From the NCBI GenBank assembly GCA_947577185.1, contig CANPUE010000010.1, forward strand, positions 1 to 64,000: a stretch of 64,000 bases of DNA. Reading direction: 5' to 3'. A model generated the notes under the pieces. The model made no database searches and was not told where the DNA came from. It saw only the letters and a program-made list of their open reading frames with translations. Source of the DNA: an uncultured Lachnospiraceae bacterium. Lineage in GTDB: Bacteria; Bacillota; Clostridia; Lachnospirales; Lachnospiraceae. Positions 36,445 to 45,694 of the stretch are shown here, piece by piece. Numbering within the stretch: position 1 is the stretch's first letter; the number at the start of each line of letters is the position of its first letter. Made by a program: the position numbers and the translations under genes.

Positions 36445-37932
36445 CTATTTCATATGCTCCATAATCACTTCATGGCGCGCTTTTTCTTTCTTTTCGGCAA
36501 TGCGTTTTTGAACGTTGATCATCTCTTCTTTATCTAATTTACAGAATTTCATCGCAAGGATCGTGCAGATCCAGCCAAGGATCGGCATTCCGAATTTGAC
36601 TGCCATAGTCACCCAGAAGATCGCCGACGTACAGGCTTCGCCCGGCTGCGGCATCGTCGTCTTATAGCCCAGAATCGCAGCCGCTCCGGCCGCAACCGTT
36701 GCGCTGAACGCCGTGATAATCTTGTCGATCAGACTGTATGTACCCGTAATGACCGCGGGGACATACCTGCCGCTGCGGTCTAATTCATAATCAATCGTAT
36801 CGGCCATGAAGGAAGTATTCGCTGTCGTAATACACATATTCGAACCGTTCTGCGCCAGAGACAGCAATACATACAGAATCATGGCGGGGCTCATCATGAC
36901 GGCAATCTGGCTCGGATCGATCACCACAAAGAACAGCAGTGAGACAACGGAGACCGCCATACTGACCCAGGTCCAGGTCACGATCGCCTTACGGCTGCCA
37001 TGTTTGCCCGCATATTTGGCTCCCACCGCAGCAAACAGGATAGAGGGTATCATGCTGACGACCATCAGGATCGTAGAAATCCCCATGTTGCCGATCACGA
37101 TCCCGAACAAAAGCGTCGTGATGACCGACTGGCTCCCCGTCTGCTGTGCAATCTTATCGGATGCATTGGAGATTATGTAACACTGCAGAGGACGGTTATG
37201 TGCCAGTACATCCATCATATCTTTTAATCTCAGTTTTTCTTTCTTCTGCTGCAAACCGGAAAAATACTCCGGTTTATCAAACGCCGACACGCCGATGCAG
37301 ACCAGCACCGTACCAATTGTCCCCATGATCAGACAGGCGATGCAGGCCGCAGACAAAAAGGACTGATTGTACTCCCCTCCAAACATCGGCAGCAGCACAG
37401 TGTTCAGGATCATCATCATGATCATCGGTACGAGATAATTAAACGCTGTGGTCCAGACACCGATGAGCGGACGCTGTTTCGGGTCGTTGCTCATGATGGC
37501 CGGTATCGTCTGCGCCGTCATATTTGTGATCGTGTACCCGATAATATAGATAATGTAAAACAGCGTAAAGGTGATCCAGCCAAATCCTTTACCGGAAAAC
37601 AGGCTGAACATACAAAACAGACCGACGGCCTCGATCACAAAGCCTGATACGAGCAGCACGCGCAGCTTTCCAAAGCGCGTGTTCACCCTGTCATAAATAA
37701 ATGCTAACATTGGGTCAGTCACCCCGTCTAAAATACGGGTACAGGTGAGAATATAACCGATCACGATCGTCGTGACGCCGTAACCGATACTTGCACTGTA
37801 ACTGGCAAGGTTGATAAGAGAATAAACGCTCATGCCTACCAATCCGTTGCAGGCATAAAGAATGATCTGCCATTGCTTTGCGCGGCGGTATGTTACGCCG
37901 TCAATCTCGCTGGCTGTGGGTTTCCTGGACAT
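36445..37932 (-). CDS. GPH-family sugar:cation symporter
   Basis: 495 residues, about twelve membrane segments. N-terminal RILDGVTDPMLAFIYDR and NTRFGKLRV are the GPH signature between helices 2 and 3. AAGGAG precedes ATG 37932. It converges on the AraC gene with a 17-bp gap and diverges from GH1, with which it shares a 379-bp regulatory region. Probably imports the beta-glycosides or pentosides cleaved by GH1 and GH43. Confidence 0.9.
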   Translation of the reverse strand: MSRKPTASEIDGVTYRRAKQWQIILYACNGLVGMSVYSLINLASYSASIGYGVTTIVIGYILTCTRILDGVTDPMLAFIYDRVNTRFGKLRVLLVSGFVIEAVGLFCMFSLFSGKGFGWITFTLFYIIYIIGYTITNMTAQTIPAIMSNDPKQRPLIGVWTTAFNYLVPMIMMMILNTVLLPMFGGEYNQSFLSAACIACLIMGTIGTVLVCIGVSAFDKPEYFSGLQQKKEKLRLKDMMDVLAHNRPLQCYIISNASDKIAQQTGSQSVITTLLFGIVIGNMGISTILMVVSMIPSILFAAVGAKYAGKHGSRKAIVTWTWVSMAVSVVSLLFFVVIDPSQIAVMMSPAMILYVLLSLAQNGSNMCITTANTSFMADTIDYELDRSGRYVPAVITGTYSLIDKIITAFSATVAAGAAAILGYKTTMPQPGEACTSAIFWVTMAVKFGMPILGWICTILAMKFCKLDKEEMINVQKRIAEKKEKARHEVIMEHMK

Positions 37933-38311
37933 ATTACGATCTCCTTCCTGATAAAAAAATTGTTTTTCTTCCGTTTCATATGCCTGTTTTGCTCCACTGC
38001 CCTACGCTTATTCTGTCTCACAGGCTATGGTTACAGTATATCCTGCTCATTCCTGTAAAAGGAATACAAAAATTCATGATGACGTACAAAAATTCATTGT
38101 CATATGAAATATGCACGAATTATTATCCATTTTCCACAATTTTTACTCGTTGTTACACTTTTTTTTATGTAAAATAATAGTGACAGATGTGTTTCATGGT
38201 TTATATAGAACATTTTACACAAATCAGACTGCCGGAACACAGCTTTATCATTATATTTCCTATTAATATCATCCTGAAATCATCCAAATCATTCTAAAGG
38301 AGGTAACTGAC
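37933..38311. promoter_or_regulatory. Divergent regulatory region between GPH symporter and GH1
   Basis: AT-rich, 379 bp, no gene. It holds two direct copies of TACAAAAATTCAT (38065-38077, 38085-38097) exactly 20 bp apart, about two helix turns, as expected for an AraC-type dimer; a block AATATGCAC... (38108-38126) shared with the ABC importer promoter; and a possible plus-strand promoter TTGTTA (38150-38155), 17 bp, AATAAT (38173-38178). Confidence 0.5.
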
Positions 38312-39625
38312 ATGACATTCGCAAAAGATTTTTTCATTGGCGCCGCTACTGCCGCGCATCAGGTAGAAGGAGGCAATGTTCACAGTGATTACTGGGCGCA
38401 GGAGCACATGGTACATACGGACTTTCTCGAACCCAGCGGGGACGCCGTCGATCACTATAACCGCTACGCGGAAGATATCCGTCTGATGGCTCAGGCAGGA
38501 CTGAATGCCTACCGCTTTTCAATCGAGTGGGCAAGAATCGAACCGGAAGAGGGCGTATTTGATGCATCAGAATTAAATCATTACAGAGACGTTATCCGCA
38601 CCTGCAAAGAAAATGGAATTGAGCCGTTTGTGACCCTGCTTCATTTCACCAGTCCGAAATGGCTGATCTCCAAAGGCGGCTGGGAATCCGATGAAACCCC
38701 CGCCCTGTTTGCCCGCTATGTCAGATATGTCATGGAAGGTCTTGGATCAGAGCTTCACTATGTCTGCACGATCAATGAGGCGAACATGGGCATTCAGGTG
38801 GCCGCCATCGCCAAACGCTACCTGCAGCAGATGCAGGCAAAAATGGCCGCTGCAAAAATGAATCCTGATCATATGGCTGACGGTAAGACCGACGGCACGG
38901 TGCAGATGGGGATTAATCTGGAAAAAATGCTGGCAAATCAGAAAGAAGCGGAAAAAGAACGCATGGAACTTTTCGGCGTTGCGAAAACAGAATGCTTCAC
39001 CAGTCCCCGCACACCGCACGGCGACGAGATCGTCATGGAAGCGCATCGGGCCGCCCGCGCCGTTATCCGAGAATGCGCACCGCACATTCAGGTCGGACTC
39101 ACTTTAAGCCTGCACGATATCCAGGCGCTTCCCGGCGGAGAAGAAAATGCCGCCAGGGAATGGGCGGACGAATTTACACATTATCTGCCTGCCATCGAAG
39201 ATGATGATTTCCTCGGTGTCCAAAACTATACCCGTACCCGCATCGATGCATCCGGTTCCCTGCCCGTTCCGGAAGGCGCCGAAGTTACCCAGATGGACTA
39301 TGAATTTTATCCGCAGGCGCTTGCCAATGTCATCCGCAGCGTTTCCAGAGATTTCAAAAAGACACTTATCGTGACGGAAAACGGCATCGCGACCGCTGAT
39401 GATACCCGCAGAGAGGCTTTCATAGAATCCGCTTTGTCCGGCGTGAACTCCTGCATCGCTGACGGCATCCCTGTAAAAGGTTACTTCTACTGGAGCCTGA
39501 TGGACAATTTCGAATGGCAGAAAGGTTATTCCATGACGTTTGGCCTGATCGCGGTCGATCGTTCCAGCCAGACGCGTTCCCCCAAACCAAGCCTGACATT
39601 ACTGGGGTCTTTTGTCCAAAAATAA
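38312..39625 (+). CDS. GH1 beta-glucosidase-like enzyme
   Basis: 437-residue family 1 glycoside hydrolase, cytoplasmic, unphosphorylated-substrate type by context (no PTS genes). FFIGAATAAHQVEGG N-terminal signature, acid/base E156 in TINEAN, nucleophile E356 in VTENG, and the substrate-site YWSLMDNFEW. AAAGGAGG precedes the ATG. First gene of an operon with the GH43 gene. Probably hydrolyses beta-glucosides or beta-galactosides. Confidence 0.92.
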   Translation: MTFAKDFFIGAATAAHQVEGGNVHSDYWAQEHMVHTDFLEPSGDAVDHYNRYAEDIRLMAQAGLNAYRFSIEWARIEPEEGVFDASELNHYRDVIRTCKENGIEPFVTLLHFTSPKWLISKGGWESDETPALFARYVRYVMEGLGSELHYVCTINEANMGIQVAAIAKRYLQQMQAKMAAAKMNPDHMADGKTDGTVQMGINLEKMLANQKEAEKERMELFGVAKTECFTSPRTPHGDEIVMEAHRAARAVIRECAPHIQVGLTLSLHDIQALPGGEENAAREWADEFTHYLPAIEDDDFLGVQNYTRTRIDASGSLPVPEGAEVTQMDYEFYPQALANVIRSVSRDFKKTLIVTENGIATADDTRREAFIESALSGVNSCIADGIPVKGYFYWSLMDNFEWQKGYSMTFGLIAVDRSSQTRSPKPSLTLLGSFVQK

Positions 39626-39697
39626 CCCCTATACAGGCACGGAACCCGGCTTTCATGCCGTAAATATCACAATCAGAAAGGTACGGTGGCAGATTTT

Positions 39698-41599
39698 ATG
39701 AAAAAATATTTTTGTAACCCGATCAATTTTCCTTATCAATACCAGTTCAACCAGAAAGGGGAGGGATTTACCCTCAACCGGGAAGCGGCGGACCCTTCCC
39801 TGATCCTTTTCCACGACAAATACTATCTGTTTCCCAGTATGACACGGGGATTTCTGGTCAGTTCAGACCTGGCCGCATGGGAATGGCATCCGCTTACCGG
39901 CCTTCCTGTATACGATTATGCACCGGATGTTCGCATCATGGGAGAATGGATGTATTTCTGTGCAAGCCGCAGAGGCGAGGTATGTGACTTTTACCGGACA
40001 AAAGATCCTGAAAGCGGTGTGTTTGAAAGGATTCCCGGCACCTTTGATTTCTGGGATCCCAGCCTTTTTGTGGATGATGACGGAAAAACATATTTCTACT
40101 GGGGCTGCAGCAACATGACACCCATCTGGGGCGTCGAACTCGATCCCGACACCATGGAACAGATTGGAGAACCGCAGGCACTCATCGCAAATCATAAAGA
40201 AGAATACGGCTATGAACGAACCGGTGAGGATCATCACTACGATCCGAATGAAAGTCATGTCGTACAGATTTTAAAAGAACAGATGGCAAAATCTGCCGGC
40301 TGTCGTCCGGAAGACATTACAGACATCACACCCGCGATCGAAGCAACACCGGAACAGTACCGCCCCTTGTTAAAGGCAGCCTTATCCGACGCACCTTATA
40401 TAGAGGGTGCATGGATGACAAAATATGACGGCAGATACTATCTGCAATACGCCAGCCCGGGCGCTCAGTTTAACGTCTATAACGACGGCGTTGCTGTCAG
40501 TGAGCATCCGCTCGGTCCGTTCCGGGCCTGCCCCAATAATCCGTATTCCTACTCTCCCGGCGGTTTCTGCCCAGGCGCCGGACACGGCTCTACTATGGAA
40601 GACAGATCCGGGAACTGGTGGCATACCAGCACAATGCGGATCTCAGTCAATCACGAATTTGAACGCCGCGTCGGTATCTGGCCCGCCGGTTTTGACAAAG
40701 ACGGCGAATTATTCTGCAACCAGCGCTACGGTGACTGGCCGCAGGCACTGACAGGCGGCAGACAGGATCCCTGGGCCGCACCCGAATGGATGCTCCTAAG
40801 CTGTCACAAAAAAGCCACTGCCAGCAGTCAGGAAAAAGACGCCTCCAATGCCGTGGACGAAAACGTCCGTACATGGTGGAAAGCAGAGGAAGATGACAAA
40901 ATGCCGTGGATTCAGATCGATCTGCTGCAATGTTATGATGTAAATGCCATACAGATTAACTTCGCGGACGATATGGTCCTGCAGAACGCCCTGCCGGAAG
41001 GCGCCGCGCTTGTCGGAGAAAGCGGGCGCGGACGCTATATCGAAGAACGTTCTTTCTTCACCCGCTGGCTCCTGGAAGCATGCGAGGATGGAAACAACTG
41101 GTTCACTCTGGAAGATAAAAGAAACTGTGACACTGACCTGACTCATGACCTCGTTGTGAAACCAGACGGAATCCGTGCAAGATACATCCGTCTGACCGTC
41201 ACGGAAACAGCTTATCATGCCCCGGCATGCATCAGCGGCCTGCGGGTATTCGGAAAAGGTTCCGGAAAACCTCCCGTACAGGTATCAGACGTCAGGGCGC
41301 TTCGCACCGACGGCATGACCATGCAGGTAAGCTGGCGCGGAGACGCCGTCGGCTATGAAGTGCTATGGGGACACAGACCCGATAAGTTATACCACAGCTA
41401 CCGGGTATTTTCTCCGACAGATGTCAATACCGGAACCGGAGCAGAACCGGAGCCGCACTCTGACACCGCGTCAGTTTCCAGTCTGGAAATCCGCGCCCTG
41501 ATGACAGAGGTAACACCTTACTACGTGCGGGTAGATGCCTTTAATGAAAACGGCATCACAGAGGGCAGCGTGATCATGGTCGAAGATCCGATGTCCTGA
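39698..41599 (+). CDS. GH43-family beta-xylosidase/arabinosidase with discoidin and FN3 domains
   Basis: About 633 residues, no signal peptide. Five-bladed propeller of family 43 with the three acidic residues visible: Asp in EAADPSLI, Asp in FWDPSLF, and Glu in YIEGAWM. Residues about 370-540 are a F5/8 type C (discoidin) carbohydrate-binding domain (KKATASSQEKDASNAVDEN) and about 545-633 a fibronectin type III domain. GTG 39686 and ATG 39698 are both possible; the latter has GGTGG at eight bases. Binding domains are usual on secreted enzymes, so their presence on an apparently intracellular one is noteworthy. Confidence 0.85.
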   Translation: MKKYFCNPINFPYQYQFNQKGEGFTLNREAADPSLILFHDKYYLFPSMTRGFLVSSDLAAWEWHPLTGLPVYDYAPDVRIMGEWMYFCASRRGEVCDFYRTKDPESGVFERIPGTFDFWDPSLFVDDDGKTYFYWGCSNMTPIWGVELDPDTMEQIGEPQALIANHKEEYGYERTGEDHHYDPNESHVVQILKEQMAKSAGCRPEDITDITPAIEATPEQYRPLLKAALSDAPYIEGAWMTKYDGRYYLQYASPGAQFNVYNDGVAVSEHPLGPFRACPNNPYSYSPGGFCPGAGHGSTMEDRSGNWWHTSTMRISVNHEFERRVGIWPAGFDKDGELFCNQRYGDWPQALTGGRQDPWAAPEWMLLSCHKKATASSQEKDASNAVDENVRTWWKAEEDDKMPWIQIDLLQCYDVNAIQINFADDMVLQNALPEGAALVGESGRGRYIEERSFFTRWLLEACEDGNNWFTLEDKRNCDTDLTHDLVVKPDGIRARYIRLTVTETAYHAPACISGLRVFGKGSGKPPVQVSDVRALRTDGMTMQVSWRGDAVGYEVLWGHRPDKLYHSYRVFSPTDVNTGTGAEPEPHSDTASVSSLEIRALMTEVTPYYVRVDAFNENGITEGSVIMVEDPMS

Positions 41600-41640
41600 T
41601 ACTGAAAATGCGCTTCGTCAGGCACATGCATATCCAAAAA

Positions 41641-41682
41641 GAAATTACCGCCATAACTGCAAAATATGTCGGCGGTAATTTC
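41641..41682 (-). terminator. Terminator between convergent GH43 and Rpn-like genes
   Basis: Perfect 12-bp inverted repeat (GAAATTACCGCC 41641-41652, GGCGGTAATTTC 41671-41682) with an 18-nt loop. On the minus strand the stem runs into a T tract (TTTCTTTTTGG), so it best serves the Rpn-like gene, and may also act on the plus strand. Confidence 0.7.
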
Positions 41683-41698
41683 CTTTCGGGATACGCTT

Positions 41699-42610
41699 CT
41701 ACATATTTGCCTCGAACTCTGCGATGCTGGAAACGCTTGCCGCACACTTGAGCCACCTGCTCAAAACCACCGGATCAGATTCCTGACCGATACGCTGTAA
41801 CAATTGCTGTGGGATCTTCCCGAAATCCGCTAATAATTCCAGCACAGCTTCCACCTTGCCCGCCAATACCCCCTCTTTTCTTCCTTCTTCCCGTCCTTCT
41901 TTTCTGATCCTGTCTGTAATTTCACACATGATATGCACCCCTTCTCTCTCCATTTTAAAATATCTGACCCGCTCCACGATCCGGGGAAAATTCTCGGTCT
42001 GGTATAACGGATCTGACTGGATAAAATACTTTTTCAACTCGTTGATCCGCATGTCATCTGTTGGATATTCCAGATTGTAATACCACTCATGCAATCCGTT
42101 ATCCAGTTCCATCGTGATCTCCTGTCCGTCTGTTTTCCTGACAAAATGATAACAGCCTCTTTTATCATTTAAGAAGTCGCCTTTCGTAATATAAATCATT
42201 GTCACATCCGGCAGAGCATCATATGGTTTCCCCTTCTCCAATATGCTTGTATCAATACATGACAAATAGTACCTCGATCTTCTAAAAGGGGACTTCTCCT
42301 GATACATCTGTATTTCGACTGTAATTACATTGCCGCAGATGTCTTCCGCCATGATATCCAGTTCAACCGAATGCGTTTTCAGATTGCGGATTACATATTG
42401 TGTCTTAACATTTTTTAACCGGATATTTTCATTTTGCAATAGTATCCTGCACAATTCCTGACAGGCTCCCAGATCCTCGAATACTTTCCCGGCAAACAGA
42501 TCACTCGTCAGATTGTACTCTGAGACCCTTCTCATTTTCTCTGCCGCTTCTTTTGTCTCTGCCCACTCTTTGGGCAGATCCTTCACAAATAAAGCGCTTC
42601 TTCCTTTCAC
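41699..42610 (-). CDS. Rpn-like recombination-promoting nuclease / putative transposase (PD-(D/E)XK)
   Basis: 303 residues of the Rpn/YhgA-like group. The nuclease core motif is visible: VELDIMAED followed by VITVEIQMY (D, ExQ pattern), then RSRYYLSCIDTSILEKG typical of the family. The C-terminus has the variable, charged helical segment RKEGREEGRKEG common in these proteins. Start is GTG 42610 with AGGAGG eight bases before. Despite the transposase name, these are usually DNA endonucleases that promote recombination. Element B copy 2 lies directly upstream. Confidence 0.82.
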   Translation of the reverse strand: MKGRSALFVKDLPKEWAETKEAAEKMRRVSEYNLTSDLFAGKVFEDLGACQELCRILLQNENIRLKNVKTQYVIRNLKTHSVELDIMAEDICGNVITVEIQMYQEKSPFRRSRYYLSCIDTSILEKGKPYDALPDVTMIYITKGDFLNDKRGCYHFVRKTDGQEITMELDNGLHEWYYNLEYPTDDMRINELKKYFIQSDPLYQTENFPRIVERVRYFKMEREGVHIMCEITDRIRKEGREEGRKEGVLAGKVEAVLELLADFGKIPQQLLQRIGQESDPVVLSRWLKCAASVSSIAEFEANM

Positions 42611-42676
42611 TTACCGTACCTCCTGAATCATTTATGCAGGAAGACGTTTCGAGCAGTTTTCTTCTTAAAACTTAAA

Positions 42677-42781
42677 CGGCAGTCCTGCCAAACAAATGTG
42701 AATCTTTGGCAGAACCGCCGGAAAAGAGAATCAAGATTTGTTTTGTAACGGTATCATAACATGATTTGATTGCAATTACAA
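42677..42781 (-). promoter_or_regulatory. Element B, copy 2: promoter plus transcribed hairpin before Rpn-like gene
   Basis: Minus strand: -35 TTGTAA (42781-42776), 17 bp, -10 TATGAT (42758-42753), then AACAAATCTTGATTC, then the 14-bp stem (arms 42720-42707, 42690-42677) with nearly the same 16-nt loop as copy 1. The hairpin segment differs from copy 1 at one position in the loop. The leader to the GTG start is about 135 nt. Confidence 0.65.
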
Positions 42782-42806
42782 CAGTTTTTTAATTTATTTT
42801 CTGATC

Positions 42807-44423
42807 TTATGACAGTTTTTCTTTCAGGACTTTCCGAACCGCTCCTGCAGAGGTGATCATCTGTGCGAAATAACCGCATACCGTTTCCGCCAAGCCCAGT
42901 TCATACAGGTTCACACCGAAGATCGCCTGATTTTCCAGAACCGGTCTTAATTTCGCTTCCACATCTACCTGTTCACCGAGTTTTATCCCTTCTACATACA
43001 CCCGAACGGTATCGAGAAGCGGATCGGGGCTCAGTTCAAACGCGCTGCCCTCATCATCGACTGCCATCAGATAGCGGAGCCATCCGGCAAATACGAGCGG
43101 AATCATTTTCAGGTCTGATACCTGAAGCGTCTGCGAAGCGTGATATGCCTTAATCGTCTCGCCAAAGCGGATCGCCAGCTTTTGCGAAGTATCCGTTGCG
43201 ATTCTCTGCGGCGTATCAGGCATAAACGGATTCGGGATCCTGACATTCAAAACCGTATCGATAAATTCCTTTGGATCCAAAACACCAGGGTTAACAACGA
43301 CCGGAAGTCCTTCTTTGTAACCGATGACTTCCACAAGCCTCTTTAATTCGGGATCTTTCATCTCCTCGGATATTTTGTGGTAACCGAGCAGACAGCCAAA
43401 CACCGCAAGCGTTGTGTGAAGCGGATTCAGGCAGGTGCAGACTTTCATTTTCTCTACTTTGTCAACCGTCTCGCGGTCCGTGAACATGAGGCCGCCCTGT
43501 TCCAGATTGGGCCTTCCGTTCGGGAACGTGTCTTCTATTACAAGGTACTCGCATTCCTCCGCATTGACAAACGGCGCCACATACGTGTTTTTCGATGTGA
43601 TTACCGGCGCCAGCCCTTCCATACCGTCTTTTTCCAACATTGCTTCCACGGAAGCGTCCGGGCGGGGGGTGATCTTATCGATCATCGTCCACGGGAACGT
43701 CACCTTATCTTTTGTATGGATGTATTCTACAAATCCGTTTTCGATCAGTCCGTTCTGCGCCCATTTTTCCGCAAAAGCATTGACTGCGGCATACAGCTTG
43801 TCACCGTTGTGAGAGCAGTTATCCATGCTCACCATGGCAACCGGTTTTTGTCCTGCCTGATAGCGGCTGTATAACAATGCTGTCACCTTACCGATATAGC
43901 TCATTGCTTTTTCGGGTCCTGCCGCGTAATCCGCTTCCACAGCCGGGAGCGTCTCTCCTTTTCCATTGACAAGGCTGTAGCCCTTCTCCGTGATCGTAAA
44001 GGTAACCATCTGCAGGGAATCCTTTGCAAAAATTTCCTTTAATCTCTGAAACTCCGCTTCATTTTCCGAATCCAGAATGCAGGTTTCCACGATGCTGCCC
44101 ACGACTGTCTTTTCCACCGTTCCGTCAGCCTTTAATGTTGCCAGAACGCTCAGGTTATCATGCGGACGATACATTTTCTCTATGATTTCATAGTCAAAAC
44201 CCTCTACCGCGATCAGCCCCCTGTCCAATACGCCCTCATTCAAAAGGTTCTGTACGACATTTGCCTGAAACGCGCGGAAAAGATTTCCCGCCCCGAAATG
44301 CACCCAGAACGGATTTTCTTTCGTCGCCTCCGTAACTTTGGCACGGTCAAATGCAGGCAGATCATATCCTTTCTCTTCCCACTGTGCCTTATTTTCCAGT
44401 CCTTTATTGTCTAAAACCAACAT
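42807..44423 (-). CDS. uxuB: Fructuronate reductase (mannitol dehydrogenase family)
   Basis: 538 residues; NAD-dependent polyol dehydrogenase family. FWVHFGAGNLFRAF is the N-terminal nucleotide-binding motif; CTCLNPLHTTLAVFGC carries the catalytic Asn/His region. It interconverts D-fructuronate and D-mannonate in glucuronate breakdown. GGAGGG precedes the ATG. It follows uxuA by 29 bp, supporting the assignment over other mannitol dehydrogenases. Confidence 0.9.
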   Translation of the reverse strand: MLVLDNKGLENKAQWEEKGYDLPAFDRAKVTEATKENPFWVHFGAGNLFRAFQANVVQNLLNEGVLDRGLIAVEGFDYEIIEKMYRPHDNLSVLATLKADGTVEKTVVGSIVETCILDSENEAEFQRLKEIFAKDSLQMVTFTITEKGYSLVNGKGETLPAVEADYAAGPEKAMSYIGKVTALLYSRYQAGQKPVAMVSMDNCSHNGDKLYAAVNAFAEKWAQNGLIENGFVEYIHTKDKVTFPWTMIDKITPRPDASVEAMLEKDGMEGLAPVITSKNTYVAPFVNAEECEYLVIEDTFPNGRPNLEQGGLMFTDRETVDKVEKMKVCTCLNPLHTTLAVFGCLLGYHKISEEMKDPELKRLVEVIGYKEGLPVVVNPGVLDPKEFIDTVLNVRIPNPFMPDTPQRIATDTSQKLAIRFGETIKAYHASQTLQVSDLKMIPLVFAGWLRYLMAVDDEGSAFELSPDPLLDTVRVYVEGIKLGEQVDVEAKLRPVLENQAIFGVNLYELGLAETVCGYFAQMITSAGAVRKVLKEKLS

Positions 44424-44452
44424 TTTATTCCCTCCATCTGTTCCCTGTCAGC

Positions 44453-45523
44453 TCATGCCTTCGCATTTTTTTCAATCGCTTCCCATAACCCGTTCAAGTA
44501 AGTCGCTCCGAGCGCCCGGTCATAAAGCCCGTAACCCGGCATTGCTACCTCGTCCCAGATCATCCTTCCGTGATCGGGACGGATCGGTCCTTCAAAACCG
44601 ATATCATATAATGCTTTCATGATCTCGTACATATCAAACGTTCCGTCGGAAGAAAGATGCGCCGCCTCCTCGAAATTCGTCGGCGTGATAAATTTCAGAT
44701 TACGCACATGCGCGAAATGCACTCTTCCCTTCAAAGAACGGATCATATCGGGAAGATCGTTTTTCAGGTTGGTCCCGTAGGAACCCGAACAGAATGTCAC
44801 CCCATTGTGCGGATTGTCCACCATGTTCATCATACGGTGGATGTTTTCTTTATTGATAATGATACGCGGCAGACCGAATACGCTCCAGGCCGGGTCGTCC
44901 GGATGAATCGCCATATTGATATCATACTGGTCGCAGACCGGCATGATCTTCTCCAGGAAATATTTCAGATTCGCGAACAATGTTTCATCATCCACATCTT
45001 TATAGGCTTCAAATAATTCCTTCACGTGCTCCATCCGCTCCGGTTCCCATCCAGGCATAACGGTTCCGTTCATATCGCCTGCGATTGAAGCAAACATTTT
45101 CTCCGGATCAAGAGCGTCCACGGCTTCCTGCGTATAGGCAAGCACGGTGGAACCGTCAGGACGTTTTCTGGCAAGTTCTGTTCTTGTCCAGTCAAATACG
45201 GGCATAAAATTGTAGCAGACAAGGTGAATGTCTTCCTTCCCGAGATTCTCCAGCGTTTCGATATAATTGGCAATATACGTTTCACGCTCCGGCAGACCGA
45301 TCTTGATCGCATCATGAATGTTCACGCTCTCGATCCCGGCAATATGAAGACCCTCTGCCTCCACTTCCTCTTTCAGCGCGCGGATGCGCTCGCGGCTCCA
45401 TACCTCTCCCGGCGCCGTGTCATACAAAGTTGTGATCACGCCTGTTACACCAGGTATCTGCCTGATCTGCTTTAGCGTAACCGTGTCAAATTTGCTTCCG
45501 TACCATCTGAGTGTCATTTCCAT
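44453..45523 (-). CDS. uxuA: Mannonate dehydratase
   Basis: 356-residue TIM-barrel enzyme converting D-mannonate to 2-keto-3-deoxygluconate with Mn2+. Metal/active-site motifs are intact: AIHPDDPAW, CSGSYGTN, FAHVRN and RPDHGRM. GAGGG precedes ATG 45523. First gene of uxuAB; the upstream uronate isomerase and later kinase/aldolase are not in this window. Its presence with GH2, GH43 and GH78 implies use of uronic-acid-containing plant glycans. Confidence 0.93.
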   Translation of the reverse strand: MEMTLRWYGSKFDTVTLKQIRQIPGVTGVITTLYDTAPGEVWSRERIRALKEEVEAEGLHIAGIESVNIHDAIKIGLPERETYIANYIETLENLGKEDIHLVCYNFMPVFDWTRTELARKRPDGSTVLAYTQEAVDALDPEKMFASIAGDMNGTVMPGWEPERMEHVKELFEAYKDVDDETLFANLKYFLEKIMPVCDQYDINMAIHPDDPAWSVFGLPRIIINKENIHRMMNMVDNPHNGVTFCSGSYGTNLKNDLPDMIRSLKGRVHFAHVRNLKFITPTNFEEAAHLSSDGTFDMYEIMKALYDIGFEGPIRPDHGRMIWDEVAMPGYGLYDRALGATYLNGLWEAIEKNAKA

Positions 45524-45655
45524 AAGTTTTTCCCTCTTTCTTATAGTCGTTTTTTGCTAACCTGTATTTATTGTACCCCTTCTATCGATCTATGGGTATT
45601 GAGAGGATTGTTGTTTAGATTGCAAAAGTTGCGGTATTGACAGGGCATTAGAAAC

Positions 45656-45682
45656 GGGAAGCCGCATCGATACCGGCTTCCC
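45656..45682 (-). terminator. Hairpin after the chemoreceptor gene
   Basis: Perfect 9-bp stem (GGGAAGCCG 45656-45664, CGGCTTCCC 45674-45682) with a 9-nt loop, 12 bp past the chemoreceptor stop on the minus strand. The following GTTTCT is only moderately T-rich. Confidence 0.6.
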
Positions 45683-45694
45683 GCAGAGTATTCT

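Noticed and set aside
45524..45655. Promoter of uxuAB
   Set aside because: A TACAAT box near 45580 has no -35 at a proper distance, so I could not support a specific promoter.
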